Assembly: GCF_011516735.1 (NCBI RefSeq)
Contig: NZ_WOSX01000018.1
Coordinates: 1-64,000 of the forward strand
DNA length: 64,000 bases
Source of the DNA: Acetobacter fallax
GTDB lineage: Bacteria; Pseudomonadota; Alphaproteobacteria; Acetobacterales; Acetobacteraceae
Reading direction: 5' to 3'
Of this stretch, positions 55,851 to 64,000 are shown piece by piece. The notes beneath the pieces were generated by a model, which was not told the DNA's origin, made no database searches, and saw only the letters and a list, made by a program, of their open reading frames with translations. The stretch's first letter is position 1, and every line of letters begins with the position of its first letter. The translations under genes were made by a program, and so were the position numbers.

Positions 55851-57281
55851 ATGAAATACGCTGTCATTTTCAAGGTCTGGCGATGGGATTCCGCGGTCGA
55901 AAATAATTTTCGGCTGTGCCGGAACTTTTCCGCAGGAGCCGATTTCTTCATCCTTTATGACCGGACCAATGGAATGGACGACATTCCGGAAAATATCCGT
56001 TCCGAAGAGCGTATTTTTTTCGTCAGTTCAGAAGATGCAACCGATCTCGGTCTTTCAGGCAGTCATGAAGGAGGCGTGAATCTGTTCTGGTATAATGCGG
56101 ATTACCAGCACAGCCTCTTCTGTCTGAAATATCCTGATTATGACTTCATGTGTTTCGTCGAAAGCGATGTCGCCGTTTTCACACCTCTTCACGCAATCCT
56201 CAAAAAGATGTCAAAGCAATGTATCGACGTCATTTTTCAGCCCCAGACACAGCCTGCGGCATTGTGGAGCCATGCCGACAGCTGTGCCGGTTACTACAAT
56301 CCGGAAACTTACATTAATAAAGGCCTGTTCTGCATATCGTTCTTCTCCCGGCGAGCCGTGCTGCATATCTTTAGAAGACGCCTGAACATGACAGTGCAGC
56401 AGCGACGCGAAAACCTCAGTTCCTGGCCTGTCTCCGAGGCCGCGATGGCGCACGAACCGATCATGGCGGGAATGCGCACCGCCTCTCTCGGTACGTTCTG
56501 TCCGGCCCTGTCCCATTACGACTGGTCGCCGCCATACGCGGTTTCCGAGCTCGGTGGCATGCAGGGTGACAATATCGTTCATCCTGTGACCGAAATAAAT
56601 AAAAATTTCATGGAAAAGAACTTTCGTCAGGATTACCACTCTCTCTGGTCCGGAGAGGAAGTGGAAACCGGTCTTTCCCGCCAGCGTGCCAGTGAAATAC
56701 GCGATTTTGAAGTCTGGTCCCGCCTGTTCAACTCCCCCCATGTCCGACATCCCGGCACGCAGGCCACACTCATACTCCAGGATGTATTGTCATTGGCCGG
56801 ACACCCGGTCACCGGGATTCTGCACGGCCAGAACAGCCTCGCACATGACCGGATTCAGGCTCGCCACACCACACAGGCAGGTTTTCCGAAGAATTTCTTT
56901 TCAGATCTGCCTGGCTGGGACGATAACCATGCCTATGAAATGGGTATGGCCGATGTTGTCACCCTCACAGGCCCGTTCGCAGAAGGAGCGCGTGTTCTGA
57001 TCGGCGCCCGGGATAACAGTATTCTTCAGAAATTGCATATCGACGTGAAAGGCAGGAGTTGTGGACTATCTCATCCCGTTCCGGTGTATGTTTTTCGGGG
57101 CATGATTTTTTACGGATTCGATGTTCCGGCATCCTGCGAGACCATCAGGATCATCGCTCTGCATCATCTGAGATTGTTCAGCCTCCGCGTCAGTGACGGA
57201 AGCTGGCCCGATGAAATCACGTCCACAAACACAGCCCGCCAGTCTGTAGCCCGCCAGTCTGCCCGCATCAGAGCGGTATAA
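55851..57281 (+). CDS. Glycosyltransferase-like protein, family shared with 29813-30742
   Basis: A 476-residue protein. The first 300 residues carry the same ordered blocks as the 29.8-kb protein: an initial strand (MKYAVIFKVWRWDS), LFWYNADYQHSLF, YPDYDFMCFVESDVAVFTPL with an ESDVAV site resembling the GT-A metal motif, and CISFFSRRAVLHIFRRRL. Residues 310-476 are an extra domain absent from the shorter paralogue; its beta-strand-like pattern (GARVLIGARDNSILQKLHIDV, PVYVFRGMIFYGFDVP) could be a carbohydrate-binding sandwich, which is speculative. It is divergent from the aminotransferase operon and may use the sugar that operon makes. No established family is recognised. Confidence 0.72.
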   Translation: MKYAVIFKVWRWDSAVENNFRLCRNFSAGADFFILYDRTNGMDDIPENIRSEERIFFVSSEDATDLGLSGSHEGGVNLFWYNADYQHSLFCLKYPDYDFMCFVESDVAVFTPLHAILKKMSKQCIDVIFQPQTQPAALWSHADSCAGYYNPETYINKGLFCISFFSRRAVLHIFRRRLNMTVQQRRENLSSWPVSEAAMAHEPIMAGMRTASLGTFCPALSHYDWSPPYAVSELGGMQGDNIVHPVTEINKNFMEKNFRQDYHSLWSGEEVETGLSRQRASEIRDFEVWSRLFNSPHVRHPGTQATLILQDVLSLAGHPVTGILHGQNSLAHDRIQARHTTQAGFPKNFFSDLPGWDDNHAYEMGMADVVTLTGPFAEGARVLIGARDNSILQKLHIDVKGRSCGLSHPVPVYVFRGMIFYGFDVPASCETIRIIALHHLRLFSLRVSDGSWPDEITSTNTARQSVARQSARIRAV

Positions 57282-57373
57282 AGCCGTGTGTCGCCCGGAT
57301 CGCACGTCTCCGGATACGGATCTGCCTTTCAGAATTTCTCCCCTGGACAGTCACCGCCCGGAAAGGTCTTGTC

Positions 57374-58177
57374 ATGTTGCAGGTTGCCTCAGTTCATATC
57401 TATCCGGTCAAAAGCCTGCACGGCATCTCGCCGGAACGCATCACATTCGACCCATGGGGACCACGAGGCGATCGCCGCTGGCTGGTGATCACGCCAGATG
57501 GCGATTTTATCACGCAGCGCAATGCTCCCGTCATGGCGACCATCGCCATCACTCCGACAAAGACCGGTCTTGTCCTGCACCACACCAGCGCCAGCGATCA
57601 CGCTGTTCCATTTCCATCGCAGTCCGTCCGCACCGTCCAGGTATGGGGCGACTCTCTCTCCGGGGCCGATGCCGGCAATGAAACAGCCGACTGGCTGTCC
57701 GCTGTCATCGGCCGTCCATGCCGGCTGGTCCATATGGTCTCACCTGAAACAGAACGGCGTCGCAACTGGAACGGTCAGGATTACCATGTCTCTTTCGCGG
57801 ACGAATTCCCCGGCCTGCTCTGCACATCCGCCTCACTGACCGACCTCAACACCCGCCTGGCGAACCCCGTCCCGATGACCCGTTTCCGCCCGAACCTGGT
57901 CATCGAAGGTACTGCCCCATGGGAAGAAGACACCTGGTCGCGCCTGAAAATCGGTGCCGCGGAGCTGCACCTGGTCAAACCATGCTCCCGTTGTGTCGTC
58001 ACAACCACGGATCAGGACGCCGGCACGATCCCCGAACCCGGACAGCCCCTCAAAGAGCTGGCGGAATTCCGGCGCCAGCCAGGCGGCATCATGTTCGGCC
58101 AGAACATCCTCGTGAAAACACCAGGCCCGATCCGCATCGGTGATTCCGTGGAGATTCTGGAACGCGTCCCGTCCTGA
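57374..58177 (+). CDS. MOSC-domain molybdenum enzyme (mARC/YcbX-like)
   Basis: A 267-residue protein with an N-terminal MOSC beta-barrel domain (VASVHIYPVKSLHGIS, GDRRWLVITPDG) and the C-terminal MOSC domain, where RFRPNLVIEG and VKPCSRCVVTTTDQ supply the Cys that binds the molybdenum cofactor in mARC and YcbX. FGQNILV is the usual C-terminal signature. Such enzymes reduce N-hydroxylated bases, amidoximes and similar compounds. There is no C-terminal ferredoxin domain (YcbX of E. coli has one), so a separate electron donor is needed. GAAAGG precedes the ATG. Confidence 0.9.
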   Translation: MLQVASVHIYPVKSLHGISPERITFDPWGPRGDRRWLVITPDGDFITQRNAPVMATIAITPTKTGLVLHHTSASDHAVPFPSQSVRTVQVWGDSLSGADAGNETADWLSAVIGRPCRLVHMVSPETERRRNWNGQDYHVSFADEFPGLLCTSASLTDLNTRLANPVPMTRFRPNLVIEGTAPWEEDTWSRLKIGAAELHLVKPCSRCVVTTTDQDAGTIPEPGQPLKELAEFRRQPGGIMFGQNILVKTPGPIRIGDSVEILERVPS

Positions 58178-58474
58178 AGCCGGCATACCATCATATCTCA
58201 CACAGCCGCGGGTTACCCACCTCCGGCTTTCGTGCCGCAGCGCTCCGGTAAAACCCGATCCGTCATCCCGCGTTTCGCCAGCACGCAGAGTAGTATCCGC
58301 AGCGAAGAACCGGGTTGCCATCACTGCCCTCCGCTCAGACGCGGAAAATTCATATCGCTTCGGTTTTGGTATCCGGCACATGATCAGCTATAGGGCTGTG
58401 CTTATGACAGGAGCGTGAAGGGAAACTGGTCCTTCCGCAGCCCCGGCGCTTAAACCCGCCCGAGAGGAGCAAGT

Positions 58475-59980
58475 ATGCAGGCTGACATCCCGGCACGCTC
58501 TGCCGTCGTCGATCTTGGCTCCAACTCCGTCCGAATGGTTGTGTTCGACGGAATTTCCCGCAACCCGGTGCCCATCTTCAACGAAAAAGCCGTTCTGCGC
58601 CTCGGCCGCGGCCTGACAACAACCGGCAGACTGAACGAAGACGGCGTCGCCATGGCCGTCGATGTGCTCCGGCGCTTTCACGCCATTGCCCGTGGTATGA
58701 ATGCCCACCCGTTCGAAGTGCTCGCCACCGCCGCCGTGCGCGATGCCACAAACGGCCCGGAATTCGTTGCTTCGCTGCGTCATTTCATGCCGGACGTACC
58801 CATCCGCATTCTCTCCGGAATCGAGGAAGCCGATCACTCAGCCCTTGGCGTGCTCTGCGGCATCCCCGAAGCCAATGGGCTCGTCGCCGATATCGGCGGC
58901 GGATCGCTTGAGCTGATCCACCTCGACAGTGACGGGCGGCATGACGCTGACACGCTGGCGCTCGGCGTCATTCGTCTCAGCGACCGGGCCAGCGGCAATG
59001 TCGCAAGCGCAAAAGCTATCGCCGATGCCGATCTGACCGGGGTGCAATGGCTTAACGACATGCAGGGAAAAACGCTCTATCTCGTCGGAGGCGCCTTCCG
59101 CGCTCTGGCGCGCCTGCAAATCGCGCGGACGAACTATCCGCTCAATATCGTCCATTATTACACGCTCAATCCGCAGGCTGCCCGCGACATGACCGGCTGG
59201 CTGATTCAGAGCAATCGTCGCTCGCTCGAACGCCTGCCCAATGCGCCGCGTAAACGTCTCGATGATGTCCCTTTCGCTGCCACCGTCCTCCGTCGCCTCA
59301 TCAGGCGCATCGAGCCGGAGAAAATTGTGTTCTGTGTCGATGGCCTGCGTGAGGGCTGGTACGCGCTGAACGTCGCCCCGGAACTCCAGATGCTCGATCC
59401 GCTCGAGACCGTCTCCCGTGATATGTGTACACGTCTCGGCCGAAGCGATACCCTGCCAGACGCCCTGATCGACTGGACAGGGCCAGTTTTCAGCACCGAA
59501 ACCGATCTGCAGCGACGCCTGCGTCAGACTGCCTGCCGTCTGTCCGATGTCGGCAGCCACGATCACCCCGAATACCGGGCCGAGCAGACTTATATGCGTG
59601 TGCTCTGGGTCCAGGGGGCAGGATTCGATCATCAGGCGCGGGCTGCCCTGGCTCTCGCCCTCGCTGTCCGTTACGAAGCCGAGCCCGATACAGCGCCTTA
59701 TCTCAGAACCTCACGCTCTCTGCTGGACGATGACGCGTTCACCTGGGCGATCACTCTTGGCCTCACGCTCCGTCTGGCCTACGCTCTGTGCGGAGGCACT
59801 GAAACGCTGCTCGACGGCACCCGGCTCGAACTGATCAGCAATCAGCTCTGTCTTCACCTCACATCCGCCCGCGTCGCAGTGCGGGGAGATGCCGTCCGCC
59901 GCCGCCTGAACCGGCTCGCTCAGGCCATGAAACTGACAGCGAGACTGGATGAAGCGCCACAGGTCGTCGCTACGGTGTAA
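58475..59980 (+). CDS. ppx: Exopolyphosphatase / pppGpp phosphohydrolase (Ppx/GppA)
   Basis: A 501-residue ASKHA-fold phosphatase. VVDLGSNSVRMVVFDG is phosphate loop 1, VADIGGGSLELIHLD is phosphate loop 2, and GIEEADHSALGVL contains the catalytic Glu. The C-terminal 180 residues form the HD-like helical domain common in proteobacterial Ppx. It cleaves inorganic polyphosphate and may convert pppGpp to ppGpp. GAGAGGAG lies just before the ATG. No ppk gene is adjacent. Confidence 0.93.
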   Translation: MQADIPARSAVVDLGSNSVRMVVFDGISRNPVPIFNEKAVLRLGRGLTTTGRLNEDGVAMAVDVLRRFHAIARGMNAHPFEVLATAAVRDATNGPEFVASLRHFMPDVPIRILSGIEEADHSALGVLCGIPEANGLVADIGGGSLELIHLDSDGRHDADTLALGVIRLSDRASGNVASAKAIADADLTGVQWLNDMQGKTLYLVGGAFRALARLQIARTNYPLNIVHYYTLNPQAARDMTGWLIQSNRRSLERLPNAPRKRLDDVPFAATVLRRLIRRIEPEKIVFCVDGLREGWYALNVAPELQMLDPLETVSRDMCTRLGRSDTLPDALIDWTGPVFSTETDLQRRLRQTACRLSDVGSHDHPEYRAEQTYMRVLWVQGAGFDHQARAALALALAVRYEAEPDTAPYLRTSRSLLDDDAFTWAITLGLTLRLAYALCGGTETLLDGTRLELISNQLCLHLTSARVAVRGDAVRRRLNRLAQAMKLTARLDEAPQVVATV

Positions 59981-60208
59981 GGTTTAAAGTAAACCGGAGC
60001 CTCCACAGAACGACAAATGCATGGCGGTTTTCCCACGCCGTTGTTTTTGCCGATAAAAAAATATTTTTTGAAACCGGTTGTTCACGAACTTGCGAAAAGC
60101 ATGACCGGGCATGTCGGCGTATGCTGCCTTCTGCCGTTTGCCCGTCACGCCTGCGGGCTACAGGGAGTCAGGTCACCGATGAATGAAATCTGTCAGAATC
60201 AGGCAACA

Positions 60209-60240
60209 CACTCTCCCCGGTCCCCGGCCAGGGGAGAGTG
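60209..60240 (+). promoter_or_regulatory. Perfect hairpin covering the ribosome-binding site of the signalling operon
   Basis: CACTCTCCCC (60209-60218) and GGGGAGAGTG (60231-60240) are a perfect 10-bp inverted repeat with a 12-base loop. The 3' arm contains GGGGAGAG, the Shine-Dalgarno for the GTG start at 60247. If transcribed, the hairpin would block initiation. No U-tract follows, so it is not an ordinary terminator. Confidence 0.6.
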
Positions 60241-60246
60241 CTGATC

Positions 60247-61353
60247 GTGTCTGACCGGATTTTCTCTCTCGATGCCGCACTCAGCCGCCGGCAGCCTGCT
60301 TTGCCGGAAGGCGTCTCTGCCGTCAGGATTCTGCTGGTCGATGATGATCCGGCCGTCCGCAAGACCCTCGTGGACGGCATAAATGCCATAGCCGGCGCCA
60401 GTATCTGCGGCGAAGCGTCCGATTCCGAAGACGCTTTCGACCTCCTGGTCAGGGCCCGCCCCGATCTGATCGTGATGCGCGCTGACCTGCCCGGAATGAG
60501 CGGCCTGCAGGTGACGCGCTCTGTCATGGTGCGCCAGCCCACCCCGATCATCGTCACGGCAGACCTTGCGACACCGGATCCCGAAATCGCTTTCGAAAGC
60601 CTTCGTTCCGGCGCACTGGCCCTGATACCCCGCCCTGCGTCCGCTGCCGCAGGGCGCGATCTCGCGGCGCGCATTGTCGCCTGCGCCCGCCTGGCTGGCG
60701 CCTCCGCGAGCAACCTGGTCGAAATTCCCGACGCTCCTGGTGTCCCTGTCGCACCCCGCCTCATCACACTCGTCGCGGGTGACGGCGCTCTCGGTCCGGC
60801 CATGCGCCTGTTCGATGACCTGCCGCGCCTCACCGCGCCACTCCTTCTGGCGACCAGTATCGACAGCGCTTTCTTTCCCGCTTTTGTCTCCTGGCTCAGT
60901 GACCTCATTCCGCAAGGCGCCATCGCCGCGATCCAAAGCAACGGAGGGCCGCTCAGTTCCGGTCCTGTCCATGTTCTTCCCGCCGGAACGATCGCGACCA
61001 TCACGCCGGAGGCCGGCGTCTCCGTCATTACCGGGCTGTCAGGCCCCGGCAACATCTCGACGTTTGACCTGCTTCTGACCACAATGGCGGAGACACTCGG
61101 TGCCGCTTCCGCAGCCGTTCTCTTCGGCCATATCGGCACGGGCGGCGCCTCGGGTCTTCTCGCCCTGCAAAAGACCGGCTCCCGCACCCTCGCCGAATTT
61201 CCGGCCGCCTGTCCCTTCGCTCAGGCTCCTGGTCTCGCACGCCGGATTGGTGCCGCTGAGTTCTGCGGCTCAGCCTCTGAACTCGCCGCGTACCTCCGCG
61301 ACCTCGTGACGCCGCCCGACACATCGCCTCCGGCGGCCGGCCCCATGTCATGA
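60247..61353 (+). CDS. CheB-like protein with degenerate receiver and methylesterase domains
   Basis: A 368-residue protein of the receiver-CheB layout. The receiver (about 24-140) keeps the acidic pair in ILLVDDDPAVRK, but the phosphoacceptor position is Arg78 (IVMRADLPGMSG, normally LDxxMP) and the conserved Lys is Arg (LIPRP). The methylesterase-like half (about 165-355) aligns with CheB by GPVHVLPAG, GTGGASGLLALQKTGSRTLAE and ACPFAQAPGLARRIGA. It has AGDGALG for the STGG serine, no His at the TQHMP position and GTGGASG for the catalytic GNDG. It therefore cannot be phosphorylated or hydrolyse esters in the usual way. GTG 60247 with GGGGAGAG 8 bases upstream is preferred to GTG 60238. Confidence 0.8.
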   Translation: MSDRIFSLDAALSRRQPALPEGVSAVRILLVDDDPAVRKTLVDGINAIAGASICGEASDSEDAFDLLVRARPDLIVMRADLPGMSGLQVTRSVMVRQPTPIIVTADLATPDPEIAFESLRSGALALIPRPASAAAGRDLAARIVACARLAGASASNLVEIPDAPGVPVAPRLITLVAGDGALGPAMRLFDDLPRLTAPLLLATSIDSAFFPAFVSWLSDLIPQGAIAAIQSNGGPLSSGPVHVLPAGTIATITPEAGVSVITGLSGPGNISTFDLLLTTMAETLGAASAAVLFGHIGTGGASGLLALQKTGSRTLAEFPAACPFAQAPGLARRIGAAEFCGSASELAAYLRDLVTPPDTSPPAAGPMS

Positions 61354-63230
61354 AAGATCTCGCGCCGCGTTTGCTCCTCGTGGAAAACGCGGTCACGCAA
61401 AGCCTCAGCGTCGGCCGGTTACTCGAAAGCTGCGGCTTTGTGGTGGAAGTCGCCCGCAGCGCCGAACTGGCACTCGAAAATCTGGACAGCTGGCTCCCGG
61501 CCGTCGTGGTCACGGATCTCGATCTGCCGGGCATGACCGGCGAACAGATGGCGCGCCAGCTCAGGCTCAACCTCACAACCCGAGCCCTGCCCATCATCAT
61601 GCTCACCGACGGCCACCAGCCGGACATGGAACGGCAGGCGCTCCTCGCAGGTATCGACGCCTGCATCCCCAGATCCGCGGATGCGCGTTTCCTCGTGTTT
61701 CGCATTCATGCCCTGCTGCGTGGCTCGTTCGCGCCCCGTGCCGTCATGAAAGAACCGTTTCGCCGTCCGACAATCGCCGTTGCCACCGGCGCAGGCGGCG
61801 TCCTTATGTCCTGGCTGCCCGCGGACGCCGGAGAAACAGGCCGGTCAGAGGCAACGCCTCCCGTCGTGACCCTGCTGCGCGGAGAAGGGATGAAAGTCCT
61901 CCCGCTCGATGGTCCGGATCTTGCATCGCCCGAACTCTGGCTCTGTACAGTCGACTGCGCCATCATCGATCTGACCTGTCCGCTTTTCGATGGCCTGTCT
62001 CTCTGTGCCATGCTCGATGCCCGACGCGCCGACACCTCCGTCTCCGGAGAAGCGCCTCTCCGCCTGCTCGCTTTCACCGATGCCGCGGAATGCCGGGATG
62101 GTTCCGCCGCGACAGCCTATGCCGCTGGTGCCGATGATATCGTTGACTCCAGTATTGGCGCCGAATTTCTGCTGCTTCGTGTCCGCGCGCTCCTGCGCCG
62201 CAAGGCTCTGCTCGAAGAAACCCGCCGCAGCGAGGTCGAGCGCCTCGCGCGTGAGGCGGCCATGGAAGGCGCCCGCGCCAAAACAGTGCTCGCCGAGGCT
62301 CTCGAACAGGCCAACGACGAGCTGGCCAGCACCAATCGGAAACTGATCGATGCACAGACCAGACTGGTGCAATCCGCCAAAATGGCATCGCTGGGTGAAC
62401 TCGTCGCCGGCATCGCGCACGAATTCAATAATCCTCTCGCCTTCGTTCTCGCCCATGAGGATACCGTCTCCCGTACGCTGGAGCGTGCCCTGATGGCCCT
62501 CGATGCCGGACAGGTCACCGAAGCACACGCCATGCTGGAGAAAAGCCGCGACCGCCTCGGTGCTTCCTCAATAGGGCTCGGTCGCATGCGCGATCTCGTC
62601 AGTAGTCTGAGACGGTTCTCACGTCTTGATCAGGGAGCCTTCGATGACGTGAACATGCCCGAAGCAATCAATACCGTTCTGGCGCTGCTTACGCCGAAAC
62701 TTGAAGATAAAATCAGCGTGTCATGCAATTTTCAGGCCCCGCCGGTGCTTCGTTGTCAGATGGCGCTTGTCCATCAGGTCGTCATGAATGTCATCAGCAA
62801 TGCCGCCGATGCTTTCACGATCCCGGAAGAGGGCAGGGCAGGGGATCCGTTCCACATCAGACAGCGCGATCCCGGGCCGCCGCAGATCCGTATCACCACG
62901 GCCGTCGAACCCCCGGACCTTTCCCACCCGGATAATACAGCCGGATACTACGTCATCACCATTAGCGATAACGGCCCCGGCGTACCGCCGCTCATGCGCG
63001 AACGTGTGTTCGAGCCGTTCTTCACCACCAAACCGGTCGGCGAAGGCACCGGCCTTGGCCTCGCCACTGCTTACGGTGTCGTAAAAGCCCACCACGGAAC
63101 GATCGACGTGACAGAATCTCCGGAAGGCGGGGCATGTTTTACAATTTCAGTTCCTCTCCTTCCACACCCGTTCCCCGCCCGCGACACAACCGATTCCCAT
63201 CCCACAGAGGCTCACCATGAACATGTCTGA
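61350..63230 (+). CDS. Hybrid sensor histidine kinase with two N-terminal receivers
   Basis: A 626-residue soluble kinase, with no membrane segment. Receiver 1 (about 6-125) has Asp56 in [13 protein letters not shown] but lacks the normal acidic pair (LLVENA). A second receiver-like domain (about 140-285) has Asp207 in [13 protein letters not shown] coiled coil (about 285-340) leads to the kinase: His357 in [14 protein letters not shown]-box [14 protein letters not shown]1 [10 protein letters not shown]2 [15 protein letters not shown]. It overlaps the pseudo-CheB stop by 4 bases (ATGA) and the next start by 14, so all three genes are coupled. Input is probably cytoplasmic or through partners. 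Confidence 0.9.
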   Translation: MKDLAPRLLLVENAVTQSLSVGRLLESCGFVVEVARSAELALENLDSWLPAVVVTDLDLPGMTGEQMARQLRLNLTTRALPIIMLTDGHQPDMERQALLAGIDACIPRSADARFLVFRIHALLRGSFAPRAVMKEPFRRPTIAVATGAGGVLMSWLPADAGETGRSEATPPVVTLLRGEGMKVLPLDGPDLASPELWLCTVDCAIIDLTCPLFDGLSLCAMLDARRADTSVSGEAPLRLLAFTDAAECRDGSAATAYAAGADDIVDSSIGAEFLLLRVRALLRRKALLEETRRSEVERLAREAAMEGARAKTVLAEALEQANDELASTNRKLIDAQTRLVQSAKMASLGELVAGIAHEFNNPLAFVLAHEDTVSRTLERALMALDAGQVTEAHAMLEKSRDRLGASSIGLGRMRDLVSSLRRFSRLDQGAFDDVNMPEAINTVLALLTPKLEDKISVSCNFQAPPVLRCQMALVHQVVMNVISNAADAFTIPEEGRAGDPFHIRQRDPGPPQIRITTAVEPPDLSHPDNTAGYYVITISDNGPGVPPLMRERVFEPFFTTKPVGEGTGLGLATAYGVVKAHHGTIDVTESPEGGACFTISVPLLPHPFPARDTTDSHPTEAHHEHV

Positions 63231-64000
63231 TCCTCTTTTCGGCAGCAGAACAATGCCACGCGACCGGATGCTGATTGTCGATGATGAAACGGAAATCCTC
63301 GTTGCCCTGAAGGATCTTCTCGAAGACGAATTCGATATCCTCAGTGCCACATCCGGTCACGACGCCCTGCTCGTCCTCGCCGGCCACCCGGACATCTCAG
63401 TCATCATCTCAGATCAGAAGATGCGCGACATGACCGGAGACGTTTTCCTGGCTGAAGCGAGAACCAGGTCAGACGCCGGAACCATTCTCCTGACAGGATA
63501 CGCGGAACTCGATACCGTTGTCGGCGCCCTAAACCGTGGCGCCATCACCTTTTATGCCGCCAAGCCCTGGGAGCCAGGGGCTCTGCGCGCCATGGTCCGC
63601 GAAGCCGCCACCGCCTGCCGCACCCGCCGCGCACTCGCGACAGAACGCGCTATCCTGCGCAGCCTCTTCGATAATCTGCCGCTCGGTCTCGCCTTTACCG
63701 ATGAAAACGGGCGGATCACACGGCTCAACAGCCTGGCCGCAACGTCTATGGGCTACCCCGTCGAAGAGTGCCTTGGCCGTACGGAGCAGGAACTGCTCCC
63801 GGCTTTGCCGCCCATGTCGCAGGATGCAGGCACCGACAGCCAGGATCTGGTCAAAAGAACTGATCCCACAGGACGGGAACACTGGCACCGCATCTCGCGC
63901 GTAACTCTGGAGAGGCCCGATGCCCCGGCGCCCGAAAACGGGCCGTCAGTCATTCCGCCCGGCACAAGGCAGGGGCCGGGGCAGGTCTCTGTCCTGATCG
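63217..64000 (+). CDS. Response regulator with PAS domain (runs off window)
   Basis: At least 261 residues; the stop lies beyond 64000. The receiver (about 17-130) has the acidic pair in MLIVDDETEILVAL, phosphoacceptor Asp66 in IISDQKMRDMTGD, Thr in LLTGYAE and Lys in AAKPWEPG, so it is intact and of the RpfG/HoxA-like SDQxMP class. A PAS domain follows from about 160 (LRSLFDNLPLGLAFTDENGRITRLNSLA). The output domain is not visible; a kinase, GGDEF or EAL module are all possible. ATG 63217 overlaps the kinase gene, and its codons continue in frame to the window end. Confidence 0.88.
   Translation, partial: MNMSDPLFGSRTMPRDRMLIVDDETEILVALKDLLEDEFDILSATSGHDALLVLAGHPDISVIISDQKMRDMTGDVFLAEARTRSDAGTILLTGYAELDTVVGALNRGAITFYAAKPWEPGALRAMVREAATACRTRRALATERAILRSLFDNLPLGLAFTDENGRITRLNSLAATSMGYPVEECLGRTEQELLPALPPMSQDAGTDSQDLVKRTDPTGREHWHRISRVTLERPDAPAPENGPSVIPPGTRQGPGQVSVLI

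Noticed and set aside
1-64000. tRNA, rRNA, CRISPR arrays, prophage or replication origin
   Set aside because: No cloverleaf-like sequence, evenly spaced repeats, phage structural genes or iteron/DnaA clusters were noticed; a covariance-model scan would be needed to exclude tRNAs fully.

Overview
This window looks like the chromosome of an acetic acid bacterium (Acetobacteraceae, in the Komagataeibacter / Gluconacetobacter / Acetobacter group). The evidence is the alphaproteobacterial core genes (secA, argJ, yebC, ppx, a type II branched-chain aminotransferase, ahpC/ahpF with oxyR), the moderately high GC, and several worn IS5-type (IS1031-like) elements. The genus call is an inference from gene content; no rRNA is present to confirm it. 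No tRNA, rRNA, CRISPR array or prophage was seen.

Layout. 1-6 kb is an insertion-sequence graveyard: IS5-, IS5- and IS3-type transposase remnants around a low-GC UDP-glucuronate 4-epimerase-like gene, then ilvE, whose stop codon is part of the target-site duplication of a decayed IS5 element. 6.0-21.3 kb (minus strand) is a complete 13-gene respiratory complex I operon, nuoA-B-CD-E-F-G-H-I-J-K-L-M-N, with a two-CBS-domain gene at its 3' end. The nuoC-nuoD fusion, the gene order and the NuoI/NuoB/NuoG sequences are of the Escherichia coli type, not the usual alphaproteobacterial type. 21.6-25.0 kb is an oxyR-type regulator divergent from ahpC-ahpF, with a plausible OxyR operator between them.

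25.3-29.8 kb holds a TonB-dependent receptor, an aminoglycoside-phosphotransferase-fold kinase and a PnuC-type transporter, which together look like a vitamin or nucleoside import-and-trap pathway. 29.8-39.4 kb is a surface-polysaccharide region, AT-rich in part: a glycosyltransferase-like protein, a DUF4910-type protein, a broken IS5 copy, GT2 and DXD-type glycosyltransferases, a sugar C-methyltransferase, an RmlC-like epimerase, an SDR and glucose-1-phosphate cytidylyltransferase. This is most of a pathway to a CDP-linked branched deoxysugar, with no 4,6-dehydratase in view. 39.5-52.1 kb is mostly housekeeping: ribokinase, an IS630 remnant, a small membrane protein, a 2OG-Fe dioxygenase overlapping a large MscS channel, RDD protein, argJ, parvulin, secA and yebC.

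52.2-57.3 kb is a translationally coupled three-gene operon (DegT/DnrJ aminotransferase, flavoprotein, methyltransferase) divergent from a second member of the same glycosyltransferase-like family seen at 29.8 kb. 57.4-60.0 kb carries a MOSC protein and a Ppx/GppA phosphatase. 60.2-64.0 kb is a signalling operon: a CheB-like protein that has lost its phosphoacceptor and catalytic residues, a hybrid histidine kinase, and a receiver-PAS protein that runs off the window. A perfect 10-bp hairpin covers the ribosome-binding site of its first gene.
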